Shown here: positions 21,847 through 29,450 of the stretch, piece after piece | How the letters are laid out: the number at the start of each line of letters is the position of its first letter | How positions within the stretch are numbered: the stretch's first letter is position 1 | Position numbers and translations under genes: made by a program | Assembly (NCBI RefSeq): GCF_002250705.1 | Contig: NZ_NMVP01000005.1 | Location: 49,604 to 113,603 of the forward strand | Source of the DNA: Enemella evansiae | GTDB taxonomy: Bacteria; Actinomycetota; Actinomycetes; Propionibacteriales; Propionibacteriaceae | Direction: 5' to 3' | Length of the DNA: 64,000 nucleotides | The notes under the pieces: generated by a model | Told to the model about the DNA's origin: nothing | Database searches by the model: none | The model's input: only the letters and a program-made list of their open reading frames with translations

Positions 21847-22413
21847 ATGGCTGGCAAGACCCCCGACTACGACCTCGCCGACCGGCTTGCCCTCACCGAG
21901 CCCGCGCAGGTCCGCGCCCTCGGCAATCCCCTACGCACCACGATCCTGGGGCTGCTGCACGAACGGGCAGCGACCGTGACCGAGCTGAGCACGGCCGTCG
22001 GTCGGCCGAAGAGCACGGTCGCGCACCACGTGAAGGTGCTGGTCGACGCCGGTCTGCTCCGGGTGGTCCGGACACGGCGGGTGCGCGCCATCGAGGAGGC
22101 GTTCTATGGGCGCACGGCGCGGCTGTTCTACGTCTCACTCGCCGGTGGTGACACGACGCAGGACTTCAACGACTTCGAGGTCGCCGCGGCCGAGTCCCAG
22201 GCGGCGTACGCCGAGGGGCAGCTCTGGGGCTACCTCCGGCACGCCCGCATCGACGAGGAGCAGAAGGCGGAGTTCTGGCAGCGAATGACTGCCCTGCTTG
22301 AAGAATTCGACGCCCTCCCCCGGCGCGGCGACCTGGTGCACGGATTCGCGATCGGGATCTATCCGATCCCGGACTATCCGCGACTTCCGCCGCGTCCCGA
22401 TCCAGATCTCTAG
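21847..22413 (+). CDS. ArsR-like winged-helix transcriptional regulator
   Basis: This 188-residue protein has an HTH_20/ArsR-type DNA-binding domain at residues 18-85: ALGNPLRTTILGLLHERAAT, then the recognition helix region GRPKSTVAHHVKVLVDAGLL. The C-terminal part (about 110-188) is an effector or dimer domain without metal-binding Cys pairs, so metal sensing is unlikely. ATG 21847 was chosen over the in-frame GTG upstream because a -10-like TAGTAT ends 7 bases before it. It is divergent from the dienelactone hydrolase, its likely target, and followed by a VOC gene 9 bp downstream. Confidence 0.85.
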   Translation: MAGKTPDYDLADRLALTEPAQVRALGNPLRTTILGLLHERAATVTELSTAVGRPKSTVAHHVKVLVDAGLLRVVRTRRVRAIEEAFYGRTARLFYVSLAGGDTTQDFNDFEVAAAESQAAYAEGQLWGYLRHARIDEEQKAEFWQRMTALLEEFDALPRRGDLVHGFAIGIYPIPDYPRLPPRPDPDL

Positions 22414-22422
22414 GATGTGGCC

Positions 22423-22860
22423 ATGACCATCCGGATGGACAACATGGGCATCCTCGTCGAGGATCTCGATGCCGCGATCGAGTTCTTCACCGCTCTCGGA
22501 CTGGAGCTCGAGGGCCGTGGGATGGTCGAGGGCGAGTGGGCCGGGAGGGTCACCGGGCTCATCGGTCAGCGCGTGGAGATCGCGATGCTGCGTACGCCAT
22601 CTGGACAAGGAAAACTGGAACTCTCCCGCTTCCTCGAACCCGCGGTGGTCGCTGATCACCGCACCGCCCCGGTGAATGCGCTGGGCTATCTGCGGGTGAT
22701 GTTCGAGGTGGACGATCTCGACGCGGCACTGGACCGGTTGAACAGGTTCGGCGCGGAACTGGTCAGCGCCGAGGTCGTCCGGTTCGAGGACGTGTACCGG
22801 CTCTGTTACATCCGTGGACCAGAAGGAATTCTGATCGGGTTGGCCGAGGAAATCGCGTGA
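22423..22860 (+). CDS. VOC (glyoxalase/bleomycin-resistance fold) protein
   Basis: This 145-residue protein has the paired beta-alpha-beta-beta-beta fold: MDNMGILVEDLDAAIEFFTA in the first module, and VMFEVDDLDAALDRLNRFGAEL with a final CYIRGPEGILIGLAEE in the second. The first-module position after DNMGI lacks a clear metal-binding His, while Glu is present at the C-terminal site. The substrate is unknown. ATG 22423 is preceded by AGGA; an in-frame GTG at 22417 is the alternative. It is probably co-transcribed with the ArsR-like gene. Confidence 0.85.
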   Translation: MTIRMDNMGILVEDLDAAIEFFTALGLELEGRGMVEGEWAGRVTGLIGQRVEIAMLRTPSGQGKLELSRFLEPAVVADHRTAPVNALGYLRVMFEVDDLDAALDRLNRFGAELVSAEVVRFEDVYRLCYIRGPEGILIGLAEEIA

Positions 22861-22863
22861 GGG

Positions 22864-23592
22864 CTAGGAATCACCGAATCGGCTGAGGATCGATTCGACG
22901 ATCGGTTTGGTCAGATTGGCGTCGATGTAGTCGTTGCGGGGTTGGGTGTCCTGGTTGCCGGTGGTGAACGAGACGATCTCGCCATTGCGGTCGTATCGGC
23001 TCGGATCCTTCAGATTCGGACCGTGGTGCGGCAGCTGGAAGTTGAGTCGGAACTGGATCCGTCCGGAGTCGTCCACGCACTGGATGCCGGTGTCCACCGG
23101 TTCGCAGGTTCCGCCCTTGATGTCGCCCTTCGTCGGCCCGGTTCCCTTGCGCTTGTTGCGCTGCACGAAATCCGGGGATCCGGCGAGCATGATGTCGGTG
23201 TGCACGGTGCCTGCGTTGTTGGCGAGCATTCCCACGGGGATGTAGAACCTGGTGGTGCAGCGCGCCTCGGCCACGTTGATCTCACCGGGCACCTTCGTCA
23301 TATCCGGTGCGGTGATCTCGTACCTCCGCGCCTCCGGCTCCCGGGTGATGTTGCCGATCTGGGGCAGCAACGATCTGAGGGTCTGGTCGGTCACCAGCTC
23401 GCAGGCCGATGGCCAGTCGCGGATCGCGCCGTAGGGATCGAGTTCTCCGTCCAACGGGATCGCCGGGCCGACGTCGGCAGGCAGGGTGCCGATTGTGATC
23501 GGCGGCGTGCTCGGTTCGGAGGAACAGCCGGCCAGCAGTACGCCGAAGGCCAGGACTGCGGTCGCGGCGGTGATCCGGAGGGAGGAAGTCAC
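22864..23592 (-). CDS. Secreted lipoprotein, weakly DUF3558-like
   Basis: This 242-residue protein has a lipoprotein signal: TSSLRIT, a hydrophobic run and the lipobox LLAGC with Cys23, then a Ser/Pro linker. The mature part has SACELVTDQTLRSLL near residue 65, which recalls the N-terminal motif of DUF3558 actinobacterial lipoproteins, and four more Cys that could pair. GTG 23592 is the start of the signal sequence; no good Shine-Dalgarno is seen. It is convergent with the VOC gene. No function can be given beyond cell-surface anchoring. Confidence 0.75.
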   Translation of the reverse strand: MTSSLRITAATAVLAFGVLLAGCSSEPSTPPITIGTLPADVGPAIPLDGELDPYGAIRDWPSACELVTDQTLRSLLPQIGNITREPEARRYEITAPDMTKVPGEINVAEARCTTRFYIPVGMLANNAGTVHTDIMLAGSPDFVQRNKRKGTGPTKGDIKGGTCEPVDTGIQCVDDSGRIQFRLNFQLPHHGPNLKDPSRYDRNGEIVSFTTGNQDTQPRNDYIDANLTKPIVESILSRFGDS

Positions 23593-23617
23593 CCGAACAG
23601 GGTGCCAGCCGTCGGGT

Positions 23618-24193
23618 TCATCCGGCGCTGCTGCCGGACTCCCCCGTCGCCAGCCAGTCGCGCCGCAGCAGCCCGTACACGTAACTGTCGGACACGTCAC
23701 CGTTGACGATGCAGTCCTCGCGCAAGGTCCCTTCGCGGATGAACCCGAGCTTTTCGAGTACGCGCGCAGAGGCCACATTGCGAGTGTCCACCTCGGCCTG
23801 GACCCGATTCAGGTCGAGCGTTTCGTACGCCCAGCGGAGCAGCGCGTGCGCGGCCTCTGTGGCGTACCCATGGCCCCACGCGGTCGGGCTGAGGCAGTAG
23901 CCGAGATAGGTGCTGCGGAAGCCGGGATTCCACCGGTTGATGGTGCACCAGCCGAGGAATGCCTGGTCGGTCTTGCCTTCGATCACCACCCGGACACCGG
24001 TGCCCTCGTCCACCATCCTGCGCGCGTCGGCGAGGAATCGGTCGAGTGACGACCGTTCGGTCCACGGCGGCGAATCCCAATACCGCAAGGCAAAACCGTC
24101 GCTCTGCAGCGCGTAGAGATCGTCGCGATCGGTCTCGGTGAACGGACGCAGCGTCAGCCGGTCGGTCGTCAGTGTCGGGGCGGTTAGGGGCAT
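23618..24193 (-). CDS. GNAT family N-acetyltransferase (RimJ/RimL type)
   Basis: This 191-residue protein has TLTTDRLTLRPFTETDRDDL at its N-terminus, the acetyl-CoA loop in SPTAWGHGYATEAAHALL near residues 107-124, and RNVASARVLEKLGFIREG near 140. These are standard Acetyltransf_3 features. The acceptor is unknown. It lies upstream of the lipoprotein gene on the same strand. This is the last ordinary gene before the accessory region that starts near 24.2 kb. Confidence 0.88.
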   Translation of the reverse strand: MPLTAPTLTTDRLTLRPFTETDRDDLYALQSDGFALRYWDSPPWTERSSLDRFLADARRMVDEGTGVRVVIEGKTDQAFLGWCTINRWNPGFRSTYLGYCLSPTAWGHGYATEAAHALLRWAYETLDLNRVQAEVDTRNVASARVLEKLGFIREGTLREDCIVNGDVSDSYVYGLLRRDWLATGESGSSAG

Positions 24194-24298
24194 GCCGGCA
24201 TCATCCCACCTGGCGATCTCGATCCTTGAACGCCGTCTGCACCCCCCGAAGCCCGCAGGTGCGAGACGGTCTGCCGATAGCCCCCGAGACCGGCTGGA

Positions 24299-24760
24299 TC
24301 AATCCGTCGCTCCCCCACCCGACGGCTCGAACCTGGCATCGGGGCCGTACATGTGGGCTTGGACTACAGAGTCATGCGTAAGGACATGGTCGACGATCGT
24401 CCAGAACTCAGCGAGCATCGGATGCGCCAACGCTTCGTCCCGGGTCAGCTTGTGGCCGAAGGTCGCAGCGTCGCTGAATGCTGCGGCCGCGGTCACAAGC
24501 GAGGCCGCGGGTCCACTCTGCCCGTCGACCGGCCCTATGCGGCAGCCGAAGGTGAAGCGGTCGTCCACACCGTCAGCCCACGTCGGCGAAAACACGGCAT
24601 CGATCCACACCTCGTGACCATCATGGTGATAGCAGGACGCAAGATAGATCGCGTGGGCGTCGTTGTCCTGGTTGATGAAGCCCGTCACGCGGACCATCGG
24701 CTCACCGCAGTGATGGCAGGTCCCTTCGACCACTTGCGCACCCGGTTCAATCTCCAGCAT
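24299..24760 (-). CDS. Hypothetical protein with N-terminal CxxC zinc-binding-like motif
   Basis: This 153-residue protein is unrecognised. It has CHHCGEPM at residues 15-22 and a later Cys/His pair in LASCYHHDGHEVW (about 42-54), which could complete a treble-clef zinc site. It continues with VFSPTWADGVDDRFTFGCRIG and a helical HKLTRDEALAHPMLAEFW segment. No membrane helix or signal peptide. The start at 24760 is the only long one and codon use looks genuine. Directly upstream is a decayed LysR gene. Confidence 0.65.
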   Translation of the reverse strand: MLEIEPGAQVVEGTCHHCGEPMVRVTGFINQDNDAHAIYLASCYHHDGHEVWIDAVFSPTWADGVDDRFTFGCRIGPVDGQSGPAASLVTAAAAFSDAATFGHKLTRDEALAHPMLAEFWTIVDHVLTHDSVVQAHMYGPDARFEPSGGGATD

Positions 24761-24769
24761 GGCTCATAT

Positions 24770-25069
24770 TCTGACGTACCTGTCGCCAGCACCACACCCG
24801 GCTGACCGGCCGCCGCCCGGCGAGTTCGGCGCCCGGCGGCTTCCACCGCGGCGAGGGCCTCGCGAGCCTACCGCAGCAGGACCGTCCCGGGCTCGGTCAG
24901 GGCGACACCGCTGCCGGTGCGATGCAAGCAGGAGGACGCCGAGCCGCCGCTCCAGCCGCTGGATCGCCCGCGACAGCGGCGGTTGCGCGATCGCGAGCCG
25001 CTCCGCCACCCTGCCGAAGTGCAGCTCTTCGGCGACGGCGACGAAGTAGCGCAGCTCCCGCGTTTCCAC
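24770..25069 (-). pseudogene. LysR family regulator remnant (frameshifted, stop codon, truncated)
   Basis: Residues 1-48 are a complete LysR helix-turn-helix ([20 protein letters not shown], then [20 protein letters not shown]). The reading frame then shifts near 24920: the expected continuation [18 protein letters not shown] is present in another frame, followed at once by a TAG and a residue of [14 protein letters not shown]. No effector domain remains before the next gene. So the gene has a frameshift, a nonsense codon and a deletion of about two thirds. It faces an SDR remnant in the usual divergent LysR/target layout. Confidence 0.85.
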
Positions 25070-25175
25070 CAGGTGATGTTTTCCAGACGATGGTCACGGC
25101 CGATACCGGTGCGGTATCGCCGACCACCCGATCGGTTTTGGACGCGGGCGCCGCGGCGGCAGCAGGATCGGCCGG

Positions 25176-25295
25176 GTGAGTGAACACAAGACTGCGCTGG
25201 TGACCGGCGCGAACAAGGGAATCGGATACGAGATCGCCGCCACGACCAGACGCGCGGTCATCCAGCCTCCACCTGTGGGGAATCCCGCAGAATGA
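25176..25295 (+). pseudogene. N-terminal remnant of a short-chain dehydrogenase/reductase (SDR)
   Basis: GTG 25176 begins VSEHKTALVTGANKGIGYEI, the first strand and the TGxxxGIG NAD(P)-binding loop of an SDR. After about 22 residues the homology ends abruptly, near 25240, where the sequence becomes the antisense of the NUDIX C-terminus, and the frame closes at 25293-25295. It stands divergent from the LysR remnant, so an original LysR/SDR gene pair was probably cut by the deletion that joined this point to the NUDIX gene. Confidence 0.8.
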
Positions 25296-25730
25296 CTTCT
25301 CCCAGGCGTGCCCCGAATCCCGCGCAGAGCACGTGTGCCTGCTCCAGCAGGATCCATCGGCAGGTCCATCGCTGGGCGGAACCCGCGTCGGATGAGTGAT
25401 CCTCACGGGCGCTCCATTCCTCTGGGAGATCGCGGCCGAGTGGCTCGAGCTGGAAGACGTGCCGCTCATGGAGCTCAGGTTTGGAGGGCCACACGTCGTA
25501 GTGTTCGACCCCGGGGACCGGAGCACCCGTGCTGAAATGCCGGTCTCCTCGAGCACTTCACGAACGACCGCGGACTCCGGAGGTTCGCCGGGTTCGACCG
25601 TTCCCGCCGGTACCTGGACGCCGAGGACGTCCAGTGGGAGCTGGTCGTGGGTGAAGACCAGCAAGCGCCGGTCGTGCACGACATAGCCGACGACCTTTCG
25701 CACGGCCCGGCGCTCAGGACCGGCGGGCAT
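25258..25730 (-). pseudogene. NUDIX hydrolase with a single-base frameshift
   Basis: The N-terminal part reads MPAGPERRAVRKVVGYVVHD and then a full NUDIX box: G at about residue 42, with VVREVLEETGI completing the GxxxxxE-x7-REUxEExGU pattern. At the run CCCCGGGG (25509-25516) the frame must shift: VLRSPG should continue as VEHYDVWPSKPELHERHVF, which is found in the next frame down to the stop at 25258-25260. One extra G would restore a protein of about 157 residues. It overlaps the VOC gene upstream by 17 bp, as coupled genes do. Real inactivation and sequencing error are both possible. Confidence 0.8.
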
Positions 25731-26136
25731 GCGGCGCTCCCGACCATGATCGGTACTGGATGAGTTTCAGCTGATGCCCGTCTGGATCGCGGACCCAGGC
25801 ATAGCGGAGCCGACCGTCGGGCGAGTCCATGGGCTCGGTCACGACAGCCGCGCCGGCTCTCACCGCACAGCCGAAGGCGCCGTCGAGATCGTCGGACCAC
25901 AACGCGACCTCGGCCGACGGATCGATGCCCGGGACGACTCCAAGGCCCGCCAGCTCATTGGCGACCGTGGCCGCCGTCAATCCGATACGTACGCCGGCCG
26001 CGTCCACCTCTACGTGTTCGATCGGCCCGGTCTTCGGATAGCGGAACGCCTCCGGTAGCCCGAGCTCGACATAGAAGGCGAGGCACTTCTCCACGTCGGT
26101 GCAGAACAGGTTGACCTGGACCTGGGTGATCGTCAT
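25714..26136 (-). CDS. VOC (glyoxalase/bleomycin-resistance fold) protein
   Basis: A 140-residue protein with TITQVQVNLFCTDVEKCLAF at the start, a Glu in IEHVEVDAAGVRIGL, and the second module ending RYAWVRDPDGHQLKLIQY, where DPDGH-x-L and the following residues are typical. The fold supports metal-dependent isomerases, dioxygenases and drug-binding resistance proteins; which applies is unknown. ATG 26136 is preferred; ATG 26145 is in frame. It overlaps the broken NUDIX gene by 17 bp on the same strand. Confidence 0.87.
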   Translation of the reverse strand: MTITQVQVNLFCTDVEKCLAFYVELGLPEAFRYPKTGPIEHVEVDAAGVRIGLTAATVANELAGLGVVPGIDPSAEVALWSDDLDGAFGCAVRAGAAVVTEPMDSPDGRLRYAWVRDPDGHQLKLIQYRSWSGAPHARRS

Positions 26137-26238
26137 GCCCAACATCTTGCCGGGGCGGACGGACAGCACAACCGCCGGTCCGCCACCGTGCGGTGTCTCC
26201 CCGGCCGGACCAGGGCTACCCGCGTTCAGCCCCGGAGA

Positions 26239-26260
26239 GGAGCACGTCGGGACGTCCTCC
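26239..26260. terminator. Stem-loop downstream of the leftward ABC operon
   Basis: GGAGCACGT (26239-26247) pairs with ACGTCCTCC (26252-26260), with one mismatch, around a CGGG loop. Next to it the palindrome GCTCCGGAGC occurs at 26268-26277. Both follow the stop of the last ABC permease gene, in a 156-bp gap that otherwise holds nothing recognisable. A terminator role is inferred from position. Confidence 0.4.
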
Positions 26261-26292
26261 CAGGTCGGCTCCGGAGCGGGGTGAAGCCCACG

Positions 26293-27042
26293 TCAGGCAC
26301 GGGCATCGCGTCGGTTGAGGATGACCGTGGTCGCGCTGATGAGTGCAATGGCCAGTACGCCGGATGCGATCGCGATGGCGATGACATCGCCCGCGGTGAT
26401 CGAGCCGGAGTCGGCGAAGGTTCCGGTGCCAAGCTGCGTGGTGCGGGTCACGATGCCGTAGGGCGAGACCAACGCCGCGGGTCCGCTGACCATCAGCACC
26501 GCTGTGGAGACTCCGGCTCCGACGAGCGCGAACGCGATCGGGCCGGCGAAGGAGCGCAGGAACATCGAGAGCGCCGACTGCATGGCGGCAAGCGGAACAG
26601 CTGCGAGGATGAGCAGCGCTGTCACCCCGAAATATTTACCGGGCAGCATTCCCGGCAGACCGAAGCCGAGCTTGCCGACGATCAGTACCGCGCAGAGCAT
26701 GATGACTTGCATGATCGCGGTCAGACCTGCGACGACGGCGGTCTTCGCGATGACGATCTGCGACGACGGGGTGGGGCCGCTCATCAGCGCGTTCCAGTTG
26801 CTGCCGCGATGCTCGGTTCGCCAGACGAGCGAACCGAGGATCGCGACCCCGATCGCGAGTGGGAAGAGTCCGTAGAAGACCGCCGATTGCAGCCACACGG
26901 TGTCCCAGCCGTTCTCGGGTGCGCGGCCGCTGGCGAGCCGGGTGGCCGCGCCAGCGAGCACCAGGGCGATGGGCAGCAGCACGACGACCGGCCAGGCCAG
27001 CGATCGCTTGAGTTTGATGAGCTCGGCTGCGAAAGCACCCAT
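26293..27042 (-). CDS. ABC-2 type permease of a lantibiotic-protection-like exporter (second permease)
   Basis: A 249-residue membrane protein with about six helices. The start GAFAAELIKLKRSLAWPVVV and the SLVWRTEHRGSNWNALMSGP stretch near residue 70 match the MutG/EpiG/NisG group of lantibiotic-immunity permeases. It ends ATTVILNRRDARA, a usual permease C-terminus. It starts 1 bp after the first permease stop. Together with that protein and the upstream ATPase it forms an ABC complex that probably removes membrane-active peptides from the envelope; that role is by family, not shown here. Confidence 0.85.
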   Translation of the reverse strand: MGAFAAELIKLKRSLAWPVVVLLPIALVLAGAATRLASGRAPENGWDTVWLQSAVFYGLFPLAIGVAILGSLVWRTEHRGSNWNALMSGPTPSSQIVIAKTAVVAGLTAIMQVIMLCAVLIVGKLGFGLPGMLPGKYFGVTALLILAAVPLAAMQSALSMFLRSFAGPIAFALVGAGVSTAVLMVSGPAALVSPYGIVTRTTQLGTGTFADSGSITAGDVIAIAIASGVLAIALISATTVILNRRDARA

Positions 27043-27043
27043 G

Positions 27044-27790
27044 TCAGGCCTCCTGCCGGTCGAAGCGGTGGGTGATGAGCCAGAACAGAACTGCGGAGAC
27101 GACCGTCAACCCAGCCACGCTGAGGTAGGACAGCGGCAGAGCGACGATGGTCCCGCCCTCGTAACCGGCAGCCTGAGCCAGGGCGTAATAGCCCCAGGGT
27201 GTCAGATGGGCGTACGCCGGGGGCAGTCCCTGCGAGAAGGCTCCGAGCAGCGCGCCGAGCACCCCGATGCCCAGTGCCACGAGCTGGTTCTCGACCTTCG
27301 CGGAGATGACGATGTGCAGTGCGAGGACGACGAGGTTGATCCCCAGCATGCAGGCAGCGAATCCAGCCCAGTGTCCGAGCGGGAGCGGGATGCTGATGCC
27401 GACGAGCAGCTTGCCGGCGACGAGGACGCTGAGGTTCTGAGCGAGGGTGATGGCCGTGACGACGATGCCGAGCGCGAGGAGTTTGGCCCGACACACCCCG
27501 CCCGGAGTGACTCCGGTGGTGGCTTGCAGGAGCCAGCCGTTGCCCTGGTGCTCGATGTCGGTCTGCCGGGACGCCAGCACCGCCAGGAGCAGTGGAGCAG
27601 TGAGCGGGATCCCGAGGGACATGCCGGCGAGCAGGGCGTTCCAGGCACTCGACTCATCCGGATCGAACTCCGGAGTGGAGACAACCGTGAACAGGGACAG
27701 GACGAGCACCGCGAGGATCATCACCATCGCAATCACTCCGACACCGAGATGCCGCATCTTCGCGAACTCATTGGCCATCGCCCGCCCCAT
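27044..27790 (-). CDS. ABC-2 type permease of a lantibiotic-protection-like exporter (first permease)
   Basis: A 248-residue membrane protein with about six helices, similar to MutE/EpiE permeases. A basic N-terminus MANEFAKMRHLGVG is followed by a large extracytoplasmic loop, then SRQTDIEHQGNGWLLQATTG near residue 90, the counterpart of the EHxGxxW segment in its partner. ATG 27790 overlaps the ATPase stop (TGATG) and has AGGAGG 6 bases upstream, better placed than GTG 27793. Encoded between the ATPase and the second permease in one operon. Confidence 0.85.
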   Translation of the reverse strand: MGRAMANEFAKMRHLGVGVIAMVMILAVLVLSLFTVVSTPEFDPDESSAWNALLAGMSLGIPLTAPLLLAVLASRQTDIEHQGNGWLLQATTGVTPGGVCRAKLLALGIVVTAITLAQNLSVLVAGKLLVGISIPLPLGHWAGFAACMLGINLVVLALHIVISAKVENQLVALGIGVLGALLGAFSQGLPPAYAHLTPWGYYALAQAAGYEGGTIVALPLSYLSVAGLTVVSAVLFWLITHRFDRQEA

Positions 27791-28698
27791 CACAGCCCTC
27801 CTCCGGCGGTCAGGCTCATGAAGACGTCCTCAAGGGTCTGTTCGTCGCGGCGTACGCCGTAGATCCCGACCTGTTCACCGACGAGTGCGGCGACCAGACC
27901 CGCGGTCTGTCGGTCATTCAGTCCTGGGACCGTGACTTCTCGCTGCTCGGTCAGCCGGGCCCCGAAAGAACTGAGCCTTGATGCCGCGAAGGCTGGATCG
28001 GAGCAGGTGATGACCAGATCCGGAGTGGAGGCCGCCATGAGTTCGGAACGTGTGCCCTGGAAGATCATCCGTCCCTGGCTGAGGATGCCGAGAACGGTGG
28101 CTGTCTTGTCGATCTCGCCAAGGAGATGGGAGGAGACCATGACCGTCACCCCGTCCGAGGCCAGGGAACGCAGCAAGGCGCGCATCTCCTCGATCCCTGC
28201 CGGGTCGAGGCCGTTGGTCGGTTCGTCGAGGATGAGCAGCTGCGGCTGCCTGGCCAATGCCATCGCGATGCCCAGCCGTTGCTTCATCCCCAAGGAGTAG
28301 TCCCGGACCTTCTTGTTCAGCTGGTCCTGCAGGCGTACCGCGCTGACGGCGAACTCGATCTGCTGCTGGTTCAGGCCCAGCAGCCGCTGAATCGGGCGCA
28401 GGTTCTCCGCGCCGGTCAGGTGGGCGTAGCCGGGTGGTGCCTCGATGAGCGAGCCGATGTGGCCGAGGAGCGTACGCCGGGTCCCGCGGGTCATCTGTTG
28501 ACCCATGATCTCCACGGCTCCGTGGGACGGCTGGATCAGCGAGAGCAGCATCTTCATCGTCGTTGACTTCCCCGCCCCGTTGGGGCCGAGGAATCCGTAG
28601 ACGCTGCCGGTCGGGATGCGCAGATCAAGGTCTTCGACGACAACTCGTTTGCCGTAGCGCTTGGTCAGCTCATGGGTGGCGACGATGGTTGAGGACAT
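27790..28698 (-). CDS. ABC transporter ATP-binding protein, lantibiotic-protection type
   Basis: A 302-residue ATPase. Walker A is GPNGAGKST near residues 39-47, the Q-loop is near 85, the signature is YSLGMKQRLGIA near 140, Walker B is LLILDEPTNGLDP near 160, and the switch His is in VSSHLLGEID. The C-terminal 80 residues form an extra domain ending EDVFMSLTAGGG, as in MutF/NisF/BcrA-type exporters. It powers the two permeases encoded next. ATG 28698 has AAGGG upstream. The 89-bp gap to the response regulator contains a dyad, so its expression is likely controlled by that regulator. Confidence 0.92.
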   Translation of the reverse strand: MSSTIVATHELTKRYGKRVVVEDLDLRIPTGSVYGFLGPNGAGKSTTMKMLLSLIQPSHGAVEIMGQQMTRGTRRTLLGHIGSLIEAPPGYAHLTGAENLRPIQRLLGLNQQQIEFAVSAVRLQDQLNKKVRDYSLGMKQRLGIAMALARQPQLLILDEPTNGLDPAGIEEMRALLRSLASDGVTVMVSSHLLGEIDKTATVLGILSQGRMIFQGTRSELMAASTPDLVITCSDPAFAASRLSSFGARLTEQREVTVPGLNDRQTAGLVAALVGEQVGIYGVRRDEQTLEDVFMSLTAGGGL

Positions 28699-28745
28699 GC
28701 CTCAACCCTTCCGGGATCTCGCGCGGGAATCGTCCCTCTTCGGGC

Positions 28746-28783
28746 ATATCTTCGGCGTATCACCCAAGATATACGTACGCCGG
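28746..28783. promoter_or_regulatory. Dyad-symmetric promoter/operator before the ABC genes of cassette A
   Basis: ATATCTT (28746-28752) and AAGATAT (28766-28772) are perfect inverted arms 13 bases apart. TACGCC near 28778-28783 and GGCGTA at 28754-28759 form a second interleaved dyad. The element lies directly upstream of the leftward ABC ATPase gene and after the response-regulator gene. It is the best candidate for the binding site of that regulator; this is inferred from position and symmetry. Confidence 0.5.
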
Positions 28784-28787
28784 AGGC

Positions 28788-29450
28788 CTACCGTCGGCGG
28801 GCGTCGACCAGCCCGGTTTCGTAGGCCAGGACCACCGCCTGCACCCGATCACGCAGGTGCAGTTTGGTGAGGATCCGGCCGACATGCACCTTGACCGTGC
28901 CCTCGGCAAGCACGAGTTCCGCGGCGATCTCCGCGTTCGACAGACCACGTGCCACCAAGCCGAGCACCTCGTGCTCGCGCGGCGTCAGACCTGCCAACCG
29001 CGCGGTCTGGTCACGAGCCACCGGACGGGATCGGGTGAAGTGATCCAGCAGCCGGCGAGTGGTGCTCGGCGCGACCACCGCATCGCCGGCGTGCAGATGC
29101 TTGATCGCGGCCGTGATGTCCTCGACCGGGGTGTCTTTGAGCAGGAACCCCGACGCTCCCGCCTGGAGCGCGTCATAGGCGTACTCGTCGAGGTCGAAGG
29201 TGGTCAGGATCAGCACCTTGGGCGGGTTGTCGCGTTCGTTCAGCCGACGGGTCGCTTCCACACCACTCATGCGCGGCATCCGCACATCCATCAGCACCAC
29301 GTCGGTGCCGACGGTGTCGAGCAGTTCCAAGGCCGTGTCGCCATCGTCGGCCTCGCCGACGATGGCGAGATCCGGCTGCGAATCCAGCACCATCCGCAGT
29401 CCCATCCGGATCATCTCCTGGTCATCGACCAGCAGCACGCGCACCGTCAT
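28788..29450 (-). CDS. NarL/LuxR family response regulator (cassette A)
   Basis: A 220-residue regulator. The receiver domain (1-120) has the acidic pair Asp9/Asp10, phospho-acceptor Asp55 in LMDVRMP, and Lys in GFLLKDTP near 105. The C-terminal LuxR helix-turn-helix (about 150-215) reads LTPREHEVLGLVARGLSNAE, then GTVKVHVGRILTKL. ATG 29450 overlaps the kinase stop by 4 bp, so the pair is translated together. Its likely target is the ABC operon 89 bp downstream, via the dyad there. Confidence 0.93.
   Translation of the reverse strand: MTVRVLLVDDQEMIRMGLRMVLDSQPDLAIVGEADDGDTALELLDTVGTDVVLMDVRMPRMSGVEATRRLNERDNPPKVLILTTFDLDEYAYDALQAGASGFLLKDTPVEDITAAIKHLHAGDAVVAPSTTRRLLDHFTRSRPVARDQTARLAGLTPREHEVLGLVARGLSNAEIAAELVLAEGTVKVHVGRILTKLHLRDRVQAVVLAYETGLVDARRR

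Noticed and set aside
24897..25730. A 277-codon frame joining the NUDIX start to sequence over the SDR/LysR remnants
   Set aside because: Only its first 75 or so residues are NUDIX; beyond the CCCCGGGG run it is out of frame and then antisense to other remnants. Treated as an artefact of the frameshift.
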